Below the pieces are notes generated by a model. The model did no database searches, was not told the origin of the DNA, and saw only the letters and a program-made list of their open reading frames with translations. Of a stretch of 12,502 nucleotides of DNA, positions 1 to 7,759 are shown piece after piece. Position 1 is the first letter of the stretch. Every line of letters starts with the position of its first letter. The position numbers and the translations under genes were made by a program. Source of the DNA: Gammaproteobacteria bacterium (lineage in GTDB: Bacteria > Pseudomonadota > Gammaproteobacteria > Xanthomonadales > Xanthomonadaceae); NCBI GenBank assembly GCA_030431185.1, contig JAUIJO010000074.1, positions 1-12,502 of the forward strand, in the 5' to 3' direction.

Positions 1-1410
1 GACCTGGAAGGCCTTCTTCACGCCCCAGCCGGTCTTGTTCGACAGCAGGTAGAACGCGCGGTTGTAGACGCCGGAGGAGTGGTGGACGTCCATGCCGCTG
101 GTGTAGTCGGAAGCATGGCCGATCGACCGGCCGTCGCGGGTCGGGTCGTCCATGTAGCGCAGCGCGCCGCTGGCCTTGAAGATCTGCGCGCCGACCAGGA
201 AGTCGTTGCTTCCGTGCATGAAGAACTCGGCGGCCTCGCCGGCCATGTCCGAGAAGGCTTCGTTCATGCCGCCCGACTGGCCCGAGTACTGAAGGCCGGA
301 GTTCTGTTCGGTGAAGCCATGGGAGACTTCGTGCGCACTCACGTCCAGGCTCACCAGCGGATAGAACCTGCTGCCGCCGTCGCCGAAGTGCATGGCCGAG
401 CCGTCCCAGAACGCGTTCTCGTAGTTGTTGCTGTAGTGGACGCGCATCTTCAGCTGGAAGGTCAGCGGGGCGACGCCGACGTAGTCCTGGTACATGTCGT
501 AGACCACGCCACCGAAGTAGTGGGCATCGTTCAGCGGCGAGTACGCGCCGTTGATGGTCTTGACCGTGTTGCGCGGGCAGTTGTACGAAAACGCGGTCGA
601 ACCCGAGGTGCCGTGGTTCAGGTTGATGGTGCGGACGTTGGCGTTGTTCATGGTGCAGGTGCTGCCGCTCTGCGCCACGTCCAGGTAGCCGAAGTCGGTG
701 CCGTACTCGTACTGGCCGGTCTTCTGGTTGCCGCCGGGGCCGGTGCCATTGGCGTGCGCGAGTGCATCCCACTTCTTCAGGACCTGGCCGGTGCCGGCGT
801 CCACGATGACGAACGGACGCGTCGGGTCGCCGCCGCCGGAGAGGTCGGCGTTGAAAGACACCACGTAGCTGGTGCGCGCGCGGCCGCTGTCGTCGACGAA
901 GACGACCTTCTCGGCCTTCACGTTCTCGATCACGCGGCTGACCGCCTTGGAGCCCAGTGCGGCGCGCTTGGCCACCGCGATCGCGCGCGACTCGCCGACG
1001 CTGGCCGAGGCGATGGACACCTCGGACGCCAGGCCGCCGACCATCTGGCCGAACAGGCTTTCGACGGTGCCGTCGGCGCTCTCGCTGACGATGACGTTTT
1101 CGCCGAACACCGGCAAGCCCTGGAAGGTCTGCTGGTAGCGGTAGTGGCGGCTGCCGTCGCGGTCGGTATGCGACTTGAGCAGGCGCAGGCCGGCGTCCTG
1201 CTCGAGCCCGACGAGTTCGGCATGCCGGTCGCGCGCATTGGCCGGGGTGCCGAGCGTGGCGCTGGCGGCGCTGTACTGCTGGTTGAGCTGGGCCAGGTCG
1301 AGTGCATGCAGGTCGACGCGTTCGGCGGCCTGCGCGGTGGCGATCGACAGCGTCAATGCCAGGGTGGTGAGCGCAAGCGTGCGCCCGCGTCCAGGGTTGT
1401 TGCCTTTCAT
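1..1410 (-). CDS. Secreted M4-family (thermolysin-like) zinc metalloprotease, 3' end outside window
   Basis: This is an exported zinc endopeptidase made as a pre-pro-enzyme. The 470 codons in the window start at ATG 1410, with a GAAGGGA ribosome site just upstream. Residues 1-28 form a signal peptide with a likely AQA|A cleavage site. A propeptide follows to about residue 217, with a fungalysin/thermolysin propeptide-like part near 70-115. The mature domain carries HEVSH at 360-364 (zinc ligands H360 and H364, catalytic E361). The third ligand E384 lies in GMNEAFSD (381-388), 24 residues after H360, as in thermolysin. H443 in DVHHSSG (441-447) matches the transition-state histidine. NAFWDG and a SNNYENAFWDG-type region precede the active site, as usual in M4. 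The reading frame is intact to the window edge, so the C-terminus and any carboxy-terminal export or binding domain are unseen. It is divergent from the large regulator at 2147, which may control it (inference). Confidence 0.95.
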   Translation of the reverse strand, partial: MKGNNPGRGRTLALTTLALTLSIATAQAAERVDLHALDLAQLNQQYSAASATLGTPANARDRHAELVGLEQDAGLRLLKSHTDRDGSRHYRYQQTFQGLPVFGENVIVSESADGTVESLFGQMVGGLASEVSIASASVGESRAIAVAKRAALGSKAVSRVIENVKAEKVVFVDDSGRARTSYVVSFNADLSGGGDPTRPFVIVDAGTGQVLKKWDALAHANGTGPGGNQKTGQYEYGTDFGYLDVAQSGSTCTMNNANVRTINLNHGTSGSTAFSYNCPRNTVKTINGAYSPLNDAHYFGGVVYDMYQDYVGVAPLTFQLKMRVHYSNNYENAFWDGSAMHFGDGGSRFYPLVSLDVSAHEVSHGFTEQNSGLQYSGQSGGMNEAFSDMAGEAAEFFMHGSNDFLVGAQIFKASGALRYMDDPTRDGRSIGHASDYTSGMDVHHSSGVYNRAFYLLSNKTGWGVKKAFQV

Positions 1411-1950
1411 GAGCTTGTTTCCCTTCAAGGTGTGAAAGATTCGACTGCATTCCTGCAATCGTCGGTCCCGCGAGGTCCTTGGACCCCAAGAAATGGCACG
1501 CACCGACATCGCGTCGGCACGCCTGCCATCCACTGCCGCCAACCCCCCGTCGATGGCCGGGCCTTCCGGCCTGATGCCATCCTGGCGCGGGGGCGTCCAT
1601 CCATCCGCGGCGTGGCTACCCCTGCCGTTTCGCCTGGACGCTCCCGTGGACCGGAGCTTGCGACCGGGCCCGCCGATCCACGATTGGCGGGGACTCAATT
1701 TCTTCTCAAAAGTGTCTATCAACGAGACGCCCGTCCTCTCCCGCCATGACACAGGCCGCATATCGGACCTCCTGCCTGCCGATGGCGCGCTGCAGCAGGA
1801 CCGGTCCCCGTACGCTGCGCCGTCGGGATTCAGCGTCGTGAAAGGCCGCGGGCTAGCCCAGAACCCGTGACGGTTTCCACCTCGAGGCTGACCCCGGGCG
1901 CTGGGCGAGGTAGTCTTGTGGCCTCGGCCGGCCAGGCCTCTTGGCTTCAT

Positions 1951-1992
1951 CTGGCTTGTTCCCCTCCACTGCCTGGCGTTGGAGGGAGCCAG
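1951..1992 (+). other. Long imperfect hairpin in regulator leader region
   Basis: CTGGCT (1951-1956) pairs fully with AGCCAG (1987-1992), and CCCTCCA (1962-1968) pairs fully with TGGAGGG (1980-1986). This gives 13 base pairs with a 5-nt bulge on one side and an 11-nt loop. A mutually exclusive 6-bp stem, CCTGGC (1972-1977) with GCCAGG (1988-1993), is also possible. No U tract follows on either strand, so it is not a classic terminator. It could be a structured leader, an attenuator, part of a small RNA, or chance pairing in GC-rich DNA. Confidence 0.35.
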
Positions 1993-2074
1993 GGGGCGGC
2001 AACCAGACACGCACCTCCCGCGTCGGAGCGCGGGTGAAGCCTTGGCGATCGGGCCGGGGGTTCGACGACTTGCC

Positions 2075-2090
2075 TCGTGCGCGAGCACGA
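2075..2090 (+). other. 6-bp hairpin with GCGA (GNRA) tetraloop
   Basis: TCGTGC (2075-2080) and GCACGA (2085-2090) are perfectly complementary around GCGA, a GNRA-type tetraloop that is stable in RNA. It lies 57 nt upstream of the regulator's GTG start. It would be in the 5' leader if the regulator promoter lies further upstream, which is not established. Confidence 0.35.
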
Positions 2091-2095
2091 ACGGT

Positions 2096-2114
2096 GCCCC
2101 GTCTCGCGCGGGGC
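2096..2114 (+). other. GC-rich 6-bp hairpin close to regulator start
   Basis: GCCCCG (2096-2101) pairs with CGGGGC (2109-2114) around a 7-nt loop, followed by GGTCTT. It starts six bases after the GNRA hairpin and ends 20 nt before the GGAG ribosome site. Together they could form a stacked leader structure. The short pyrimidine tail is too weak for a confident terminator call. Confidence 0.3.
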
Positions 2115-2134
2115 GGTCTTGACGGGTATCGACC

Positions 2135-2138
2135 GGAG
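2135..2138 (+). promoter_or_regulatory. Ribosome binding site supporting GTG start of the large regulator
   Basis: GGAG lies 8 nt before GTG 2147. This supports the GTG start, since there is no better-placed ATG in this frame before the winged-helix domain. Confidence 0.6.
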
Positions 2139-2146
2139 CACGCCTG

Positions 2147-5143
2147 GTGACAGCTTCACTGTTTTCGACATGGCCGCAGGGAACGAGGCGCCTTCGGGTC
2201 GGCGACCTGGACATCGACCTGCATTGTCGACGCGTGGTCCGCCCGGACGAGGAGGTCGAACTCACCCAGCGGGTATTCGAACTGCTCGCGCTGCTGCTCG
2301 CCGAACCCAACGTGCTGCATTCGCGCGCCGATCTCTTCAAGCGCTTGTGGCCCGACGTGGTGGTCGAGGACGCCAACCTGTCGCAGAGCATCTGGATGCT
2401 CCGCAAGGCCCTCGGCCCCGATCGCCGGCACTGGATCCGCACGGTGGCCAAGAGCGGCTACATCTTCGAACCGCCGGGGCCGGTCGAGATCATCCAGGCC
2501 GTCGATGCCGACACCACGGCCGGTGCATCCACGCCGGGCATGCCCGAGGGATCGACTGGCACGTCCGCGGGCGCGCCCGTGCCGGACGACGCCGCTGCAG
2601 GCGTGGACCGGGCGGAAACAAGGGCCCCGGGCCGTTCCGGCGCGGCCGACGGCAGCGAGCCGCGCTCGAGTGGCCCTGCCGCTCCCGGCCGCGGGCCGGC
2701 GCCGGATCCGGGCGGCAACCCGCATTCGACGGGGCGCTCGTACTGGCCCAGCCGCTTCATCGTCGTGGGTCTGGGCGTCGCGCTGGCGATGCTGCTGGTC
2801 ACCGGTGCCCTCCGGCTTCGCCATTACCTGGATCCCGCCCCGGAGCCGGCGATCAGCGTCGCGCTCGTCGAGATCGACGACGAGGACGCACCCCCGGAGT
2901 CCCGCTGGCCCATCACCCTCCTGCGTGCCTGGCTGGGCTGGAAGCTCGGCATGCTGCCCGATGTCACGGTGCTCAACGAAGCGCACCTGGCGACGCATAC
3001 CTCGGAGGTATCGCCGCAGATCGTGATGCTGGCCGGTGGACGGGTACCGGGCCAGCCCGGGCTGCTGTACGTCCGCGCCCGCCTCGACGGCGAGGCGGGT
3101 GGCAGGCAGCTCGAAGTGCGCGGTCGCCCCGAGGAGATCCCCGCGCTGGTCGACGGACTCTCGCGCCAGGTCATCGACGCGCTGGTGCCCGAGCGGCAGG
3201 GACAGGCCTGGCCGTCGATCTCGATCGACGCCGACATCGCACGCCGCTATGCGGATGCCTACAAGGCGCACCACCGCCGCGATTTCGCGCGCAGCCGCAA
3301 GGACCTGCAGGACATCGTGGGCGATGCGCCGGACTTCGGGCTCGCGCAGTACCAGTTGTCGCTGGCCCTGTCGGGCCTGGGCCATGCCAGTGCCGCGATC
3401 GAGCACATGGAGCGGGCCGTGGCCAACCTCCAGCCGCTTCCGGAGGATGCCGCCCGGGTGCTGGAAGCCCGACGCCTGGGCGTCGACCCGGCCCGCATCG
3501 AAGAGGCCACGCAGGCGTTCGTCGCCCTGGCCGGGCGCTATCCGGGCAAGCGCGACTTCGCGTTCGAGGAGGCCTGGTCGCTGATCGCCACGGGTCGCGC
3601 GCAGGAGGCGCTGGAGATCCTGGAACAACCCGGCTGGGACGACATCCCGGTGGGCCCCACGATCCTGCGCGAGCAGTTGCTGGCGCAGGCCAACAGCATC
3701 CTGAGCAACTTCGACGTCGCCGCCCGCCATGCGAAGAAAGCCCTGGCCCTCGCCGAAGAAGCCGGCGCGGCCTGGCAGTACGAACAGGCCACGGCGAAGC
3801 TGCACCTGGCGGAGATCGAGTACACGCAGTTCCCCGGCCGGATGGACCTGGCCCGCTTCGACGAGATCGCCAACCAGTTCGATGCCGCCGACGCGCCGGC
3901 CGACGCGCTTTACACCCGCTTCCTCGCCGAGTCGCTGCGCCCGGCCGGCGAAGCCAGCAAGCGACTGGATGCGCTGCTGGCCACCGCGCGCGCGGACGGC
4001 TACCTCAGCATCGAGATCGAGATCCTGCGGCTGGCGGCCCTGCAGCAGCGCAACAAGGGCGACCATGCCGGCTATCGAAAATGGCTGGAGCAGGCGCTCG
4101 CCACCGCCACCGAGGCCGGCGACGCCATCGCCATCCAGGCGATCGAAACCGACATGCTCTACGAAACGCTCATGACCGGTGAGCTCGACCGCGCGCGCGC
4201 ATTGATCGAACGCCTGCGCGGCACCCGCCTGGAAGGCGACATGGCGCACTGGATCAACCAGACCGAGGCCTTCCTCTCCTACGCGGACGGACAATACGAC
4301 AAGGCGCTGGGTATCCTCGACCGCGACGAGAACGGGTCGGGCGAGGACGGCGACGGGCACGGACTGCCGGCCGTCTCCGCCGCGCGTGCCGCCTGCATGC
4401 GCGGTCGCATGCAGATGGCGCAGGGCGACCTGGTCTCGGCGCGCAACTCCTGGGCCCGCTGCAGCCAGCCGGACTTCGCGATCACCCAGCTGTACGCACT
4501 CCACGGCATGGCGCTGTCGGACCTGCTGGCCGGCGACCGGGAGGCCGCGCTGGAAAAGCTCGAGGTGGCCCAGAAGCGCGCGATGGAGGACCTGCCGCCG
4601 GGACCCGACCGGCTCGACTTCCAGGTGCAGATCGCCGCCCTGATGGTCCGGGCGGGCGAGCTGGACGCGGCACACGACCTGTTCGCCCACCTCCTGCCCC
4701 AGCTCGAAGGCGGCGGATACGACTGGTTGAAGGCCGAGGTCGAACTGGGCCTGGCCGAGATCGCCGCGGCCCGTGGCCATTGGGACAGCAGTCGCGACCT
4801 GGCCGCACAGGCGCGCCGGGCGGCCCCCAAGGACACCTGGGTGGTCGAGCAGCGCCTGGAGCTGCTCCAGGTCGTCCTGATGCTGGCCTCCGGCGAACGC
4901 GGGGAGGCGGCCGCGCTGCTGACGCGCATGGACGAGAAGGCCCACCGGACCGGCGACGCGGTCGCACAGCTCGAAGCCCACAGCCTGATGTCACGGGACG
5001 CCAACCTGAAGGGCTGCAGCCCGGCGACGCGCAGCGCGCTGCTGGCCCGCACCGGCCTGCGCGGCGCCAGCCTGGGCTGGCTCACCCAGTCGCTGACCGC
5101 CACCGACATGGAGCCGGGGATGGAGCTGCAGACCTCGCGTTGA
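2147..5143 (+). CDS. Membrane-anchored one-component regulator: OmpR/ToxR-type winged helix, one TM segment, large TPR-like sensor region
   Basis: This 998-residue protein probably binds DNA directly from the inner membrane, in the manner of CadC/ToxR. Residues 14-107 form a Trans_reg_C winged helix, including an ELTQRVFELLALL helix, a LWPDVVVEDANLSQSIWMLRKALG recognition region and the typical IRTVAKSGYIF wing. A low-complexity Pro/Gly/Ala linker spans about 110-200. One hydrophobic segment (about 204-222) follows SRF, then an extracytoplasmic region of roughly 770 residues begins. From about 355 onward this is almost entirely helical with TPR-like Ala/Leu/Tyr/Gly patterns (for example A-x-x-Y-x-x-A-x-x-x-x-x-x-F-x-x-A near 360). 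No receiver, kinase or enzyme domain was recognised. The start is GTG with a good GGAG site. It is divergent from the M4 protease and convergent with sufT. The ligand and targets are unknown; control of the protease is inference from position. Confidence 0.9.
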   Translation: MTASLFSTWPQGTRRLRVGDLDIDLHCRRVVRPDEEVELTQRVFELLALLLAEPNVLHSRADLFKRLWPDVVVEDANLSQSIWMLRKALGPDRRHWIRTVAKSGYIFEPPGPVEIIQAVDADTTAGASTPGMPEGSTGTSAGAPVPDDAAAGVDRAETRAPGRSGAADGSEPRSSGPAAPGRGPAPDPGGNPHSTGRSYWPSRFIVVGLGVALAMLLVTGALRLRHYLDPAPEPAISVALVEIDDEDAPPESRWPITLLRAWLGWKLGMLPDVTVLNEAHLATHTSEVSPQIVMLAGGRVPGQPGLLYVRARLDGEAGGRQLEVRGRPEEIPALVDGLSRQVIDALVPERQGQAWPSISIDADIARRYADAYKAHHRRDFARSRKDLQDIVGDAPDFGLAQYQLSLALSGLGHASAAIEHMERAVANLQPLPEDAARVLEARRLGVDPARIEEATQAFVALAGRYPGKRDFAFEEAWSLIATGRAQEALEILEQPGWDDIPVGPTILREQLLAQANSILSNFDVAARHAKKALALAEEAGAAWQYEQATAKLHLAEIEYTQFPGRMDLARFDEIANQFDAADAPADALYTRFLAESLRPAGEASKRLDALLATARADGYLSIEIEILRLAALQQRNKGDHAGYRKWLEQALATATEAGDAIAIQAIETDMLYETLMTGELDRARALIERLRGTRLEGDMAHWINQTEAFLSYADGQYDKALGILDRDENGSGEDGDGHGLPAVSAARAACMRGRMQMAQGDLVSARNSWARCSQPDFAITQLYALHGMALSDLLAGDREAALEKLEVAQKRAMEDLPPGPDRLDFQVQIAALMVRAGELDAAHDLFAHLLPQLEGGGYDWLKAEVELGLAEIAAARGHWDSSRDLAAQARRAAPKDTWVVEQRLELLQVVLMLASGERGEAAALLTRMDEKAHRTGDAVAQLEAHSLMSRDANLKGCSPATRSALLARTGLRGASLGWLTQSLTATDMEPGMELQTSR

Positions 5144-5144
5144 G

Positions 5145-5179
5145 CGCGGCGGAGCCCTGCGCGGCCGCGTACCGCCGCG
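5145..5179. terminator. Candidate bidirectional terminator between convergent regulator and sufT
   Basis: CGCGGCGG (5145-5152) and CCGCCGCG (5172-5179) form a perfect 8-bp stem. The 19-nt loop itself contains the 10-bp palindrome CGCGGCCGCG (5160-5169). It begins two bases after the regulator stop and ends 9 bases before the sufT stop. There is no T tract on either side, so intrinsic termination is uncertain, although U-poor terminators are common in GC-rich genomes. Confidence 0.35.
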
Positions 5180-5188
5180 AGGGCGCCG

Positions 5189-5743
5189 TCAGAGCATGCC
5201 GGTTTCGAGGCGCGCGGCCTCGGACATCATGTGCCGGCCCCAGGGCGGGTCGAAGACGAGTTCCACGTCGGCCTCGGCCACGGTGGGGATCATCTCCAGC
5301 TTGCTGCGCACGTCGTCGACCAGGATGTCGCCCATGCCGCACGCCGGCGCGGTCAGGGTCATGCGCACTTCGACGAGCCGCTCGCCCTCCGCGGGCGCGG
5401 CCTTGACGGTCGCTTCGTAGATCAGGCCGAGGTCGACCACGTTGATCGGGATCTCCGGATCGAAGCAGGTGCGCAGCTGCCGCCAGACCATCTGCTCCAC
5501 GGCCTCGTCATCGGCCCCGTCGGGCAGTTCGAGCGGCTCCGGCGGCTCCTTGCCCAGTGCGTCCGCGTCCTTGCCGGCGATGCGGAAGAGGTTGCCCTCG
5601 ATGAACACCGTATAGCTGCCACCCAGGGCCTGGGTGATGTAGCCGATGCTGCCCGCAGGCAGGTTGACGTGCTCGCCCTGCGGAACGAGGACGGCCGCGC
5701 AGTCGCGCTCGAGGCGCACGGGTTCGCTGGATCTGGAATACAT
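5189..5743 (-). CDS. sufT: Putative Fe-S cluster assembly protein SufT (DUF59/MIP18 family)
   Basis: This 184-residue cytosolic protein is thought to help mature iron-sulfur proteins. The N-terminal SufT-specific part (residues 10-65) has RDCAAVLVP, a TQALGGSYTV block and a DADALGKE segment. The DUF59 domain (about 80-170) has DPEIPINVVDLGLIY (95-109) and TAPACGMG (132-138); Cys135 is the conserved cysteine of the family. FDPPW (164-168) closes the domain. The start at ATG 5743 matches the usual SufT N-terminus; the open frame continues upstream but has no further in-frame start with family similarity. No Shine-Dalgarno site is obvious before the ATG. No other suf or isc gene is in the window, so it is separated from the pathway here. 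It is divergent from the small membrane protein at 5854. Confidence 0.92.
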   Translation of the reverse strand: MYSRSSEPVRLERDCAAVLVPQGEHVNLPAGSIGYITQALGGSYTVFIEGNLFRIAGKDADALGKEPPEPLELPDGADDEAVEQMVWRQLRTCFDPEIPINVVDLGLIYEATVKAAPAEGERLVEVRMTLTAPACGMGDILVDDVRSKLEMIPTVAEADVELVFDPPWGRHMMSEAARLETGML

Positions 5744-5769
5744 ACCGGGGAGATTGGGGTGACGCGCCG

Positions 5770-5790
5770 GGAGGCAAGTCCTCCATTCTA
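5770..5790 (-). promoter_or_regulatory. Candidate sufT promoter (-10 TAGAAT) and leader hairpin
   Basis: On the minus strand TAGAAT (5785-5790) matches the -10 consensus at 5 of 6 positions and would start RNA about 35 nt before the ATG. No good -35 box is 16-18 bp upstream. Directly downstream, GGAGG-ACTTG-CCTCC (5770-5784) can form a 5-bp hairpin that would hide the only GGAGG sequence in the leader. Confidence 0.35.
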
Positions 5791-5820
5791 ACGGTGGGGC
5801 ATCCGGCGTGCCGGCTCCGG

Positions 5821-5826
5821 TATGCT
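5821..5826 (+). promoter_or_regulatory. Candidate -10 element TATGCT for the gene at 5854
   Basis: TATGCT in the context CCGGTATGCT lies 27 bp before ATG 5854. RNA starting about 7 bp downstream would have a leader of about 20 nt. No TTGACA-like -35 box is properly spaced. The same TATGCT hexamer occurs at 10368 before the sigma factor. Confidence 0.3.
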
Positions 5827-5853
5827 GTCGGGCTACCCTGCACCGCCCCGAGC

Positions 5854-6285
5854 ATGCCCCAAGCCTCCCCGCCCGCCGTCGCGCCCGCCCGCCAGGTCCG
5901 CCCCGTGGCATGGCTGCTGCTGGCCGTGAGCATGGGCGTGACGGCGGTGATGTGGATCCTGCTGTCGCTCCATACCGAACGCCAGCACGCCTGGATGGCG
6001 CTGGTCACGGGCCTGGACATCGCGTGGGTGCTGCGTTTCGGCGGCTGGCGCCCCGGCCGCATGCGCGCCGCGATGGCCGCCTGCGCGACCGCAGGGGTCG
6101 TCGTCGCCGCGCAATGGGGCATCATTGCCGGCCACATCGGCAGCCAGATGGGCCTCTCGCCGTTCGCCTCGTCGCTGAAACTGGGCGTCCACCATGCCTG
6201 GTTCATGGCGACCCAGGCCAATGACCCGGTGGATTGGGGCGTGATGGCCCTCGGCCTGCTGGTCGCCTTCCTGGCGGCGCGCTGA
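5854..6285 (+). CDS. Small multi-pass membrane protein of unknown function
   Basis: This 143-residue protein was not assigned to a family. Hydrophobic segments are visible at about 17-37, 44-62, 71-93 and 127-142, suggesting three or four membrane passes. A loop at about 94-126 contains HIGSQMG and a GVHHAWFM segment with paired histidines. Such histidines could bind metal or haem, but nothing proves it. ATG 5854 was chosen because it directly precedes a polar N-terminus followed by the first membrane helix; an upstream in-frame ATG at 5794 would begin before the candidate -10 element. There is no clear ribosome site. It is divergent from sufT, and its stop is only 4 bp from the stop of the convergent MocR gene. 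Confidence 0.75.
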   Translation: MPQASPPAVAPARQVRPVAWLLLAVSMGVTAVMWILLSLHTERQHAWMALVTGLDIAWVLRFGGWRPGRMRAAMAACATAGVVVAAQWGIIAGHIGSQMGLSPFASSLKLGVHHAWFMATQANDPVDWGVMALGLLVAFLAAR

Positions 6286-6289
6286 GCCT

Positions 6290-7759
6290 TCAACCGCGCG
6301 GCGCGGGCAGGACCTCGTCCATGCATCGCGCCAGCAGCGACACCGCGGGGCCGATGTCCTTGAGGGGCATGCCGGCGAAGCCCATCAGCAGGCCCGGACG
6401 CGGCGGGCGCCGCAGGTAGAACGGCGTGATGGGATACAGGGCCAGGCCATGCCCTGCCGCGCGGGCGACCAGCGCTTCGCAACCCGCATGGTCGGCGTCG
6501 CGCAGCCAGGCGACCAGGTGCATGCCGGCCCTGGAGTCCTCGATCGCCAGACGCGCGCCCAGTCGGCGACGCAAGGCCTCGAGCAACGCATCCCGGCGCG
6601 CGCGCAGGGCCTTGGCGGTGCGGCGCAGGTGTCGCTCGAACCCCCCGTCGGCGATGAAGCCGGCCAGCGCCAGCTGCTCGATCGCGGGCGATCCGAAGTC
6701 GTCCGCCCACTTCGCATTGATGAAGTCGCGCGCGAGGGCGCGCGGCATCACCAGGTACCCCAGTCGCAGGGCCGGGAACATCAGCTTGGAGAAACTGCCG
6801 ACGTAGATCACGCGGTCGTCGCGATCGAGCGAGCGCAGCGCGGCCAGCGGCCGCGCGTCGTAGCGGAACTCGCCGTCGTAGTCGTCCTCGAAGATCCAGC
6901 TGCCCTGCCGAGCGGCGAGATCGAGCAGTTGCCGGCGCCGCTCCAGCGACATCAGCGCGCCGGTGGGGAACTGGTGCGAGGGCGTGACGCACATCAGGCG
7001 CGGCGCGGGCAGGTCGATCGCATCCACGACCAGGCCCGACCCGTCGACCGGGGCCGTGCGCAGTTCCGCCCCGTGGATCTGCAGCACTTCGCGGATCGCG
7101 AAATACTGCGGCTCCTCCACCAGGGCCGTCGCCCCGGGATCGAGCAGCACGCGCGCCGTCAGCGCGATCGCCTGCTGGGTGCCGTTGACGACCAGCACGT
7201 CCGCGGGAGCGACCTGCACGCCGCGCCGGCGAGACAGGTAACCGCATATCGCCTCGCGCAGTGCGGGCAGTCCCTGCACGGGGGGATACGATGGCGCGGC
7301 GTGGTTGGCCGCGCGCGACAGCGCCCGCGCCCAGTCGCTGGTCAGGGTGGCATTGGCCATCGGCACGCCGTACTGGAAGGCATGACGCATGCCGGGCATC
7401 GTGCGCCCGGGGATCGAGGCATGGTCATGGAAGCGACGCGCCCGGGCGGCGAAGGCGCTGGGCGCGGGCACCGCCTCGATCGCCGCAGGGACCGCAGCGA
7501 CGGGGGCCGACGCGGCCAGCACGCCGGGCGCGACGAAGCTGCCGGCGCCGACGCGGGCCTGCACGCAGCCTTCGGCCTGCAACTGCTCGTAGGCTTCCAG
7601 CACGGTGTTGCGCGACAGGCCCAGCTCACGGGCCAACAGGCGGGTCGCCGGCAGGCGTTCGCCCTCGACCAGCCGGCCTTCGAGCATCGCCGTGCGCAAC
7701 GCGCGCGTCAGCTGGGCGTGCAAGGGCCCCTGGCCATCGAGCGGCAAATGCAACAGCAC
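6290..7759 (-). CDS. MocR/PdxR-family transcriptional regulator (GntR winged helix fused to aminotransferase-like domain)
   Basis: The 489-residue product is the usual length for MocR regulators. These bind DNA through an N-terminal GntR winged helix and sense an effector with a pyridoxal-phosphate-binding aminotransferase fold. Residues 11-78 are the GntR domain (LPATRLLARELGLSRNTV, then YEQLQAEG and the wing GAGSFV). Residues about 110-485 are the class I aminotransferase-like domain. Visible PLP-site features are SHQFPTG (261-267), EDDYDGEFRYD (291-301) and GSFSK (321-325), with K325 the expected Schiff-base lysine. All key residues are present, so cofactor binding is likely. No ATG is suitable; GTG 7759 has GGGGAGG just upstream, and GTG 7765 is an alternative. 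It is divergent from the secreted protein at 7937. The target could be vitamin B6, GABA, taurine or another amine pathway; the sequence does not decide. Confidence 0.92.
   Translation of the reverse strand: MLLHLPLDGQGPLHAQLTRALRTAMLEGRLVEGERLPATRLLARELGLSRNTVLEAYEQLQAEGCVQARVGAGSFVAPGVLAASAPVAAVPAAIEAVPAPSAFAARARRFHDHASIPGRTMPGMRHAFQYGVPMANATLTSDWARALSRAANHAAPSYPPVQGLPALREAICGYLSRRRGVQVAPADVLVVNGTQQAIALTARVLLDPGATALVEEPQYFAIREVLQIHGAELRTAPVDGSGLVVDAIDLPAPRLMCVTPSHQFPTGALMSLERRRQLLDLAARQGSWIFEDDYDGEFRYDARPLAALRSLDRDDRVIYVGSFSKLMFPALRLGYLVMPRALARDFINAKWADDFGSPAIEQLALAGFIADGGFERHLRRTAKALRARRDALLEALRRRLGARLAIEDSRAGMHLVAWLRDADHAGCEALVARAAGHGLALYPITPFYLRRPPRPGLLMGFAGMPLKDIGPAVSLLARCMDEVLPAPRG

Larger units (their letters stand above)
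1411..2146. promoter_or_regulatory. 736-bp divergent control region between protease and large regulator
   Basis: No convincing gene lies here; open frames on both strands are short, lack a recognisable domain and lack good ribosome sites. Contents: an AT-rich patch at about 1690-1725 with two CTCAA copies 11 bp apart (1694-1698, 1705-1709); two TGGCTT copies 10 bp apart (1942-1947, 1952-1957); a small inverted repeat GGTCC-TT-GGACC (1474-1485) upstream of the protease; and three strong hairpins on the regulator side (listed separately). No clear sigma-70 -35/-10 pair was found for either gene. The length is unusually large for this compact window, which suggests extended regulation or a small RNA. 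Confidence 0.5.

Noticed and set aside
79..1749. Long +-strand open frame of 556 codons opposite the protease gene
   Set aside because: The minus strand here encodes an intact M4 protease with all catalytic motifs. The + frame has a repetitive Val/Ala/Gly/His/Arg composition typical of the antisense of GC-biased codons and shows no domain.
1493..1870. 125-codon +-strand frame in the divergent region, considered as a small gene
   Set aside because: No ribosome site, no similarity recognised and a composition like random GC-rich translation; it also overlaps the AT-rich patch that looks regulatory.
2077..4182. 701-codon +-strand frame overlapping the regulator
   Set aside because: Its translation is Arg/Gly/Pro-rich noise in a second frame of the regulator, with no domain or sensible start.
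2156..4981. 941-codon minus-strand open frame opposite the large regulator
   Set aside because: It mirrors the regulator's biased codons, has low-complexity Arg/Gly/Val/Gln content and no recognisable motif. The +-strand protein has a clear winged helix, membrane helix and helical repeats.
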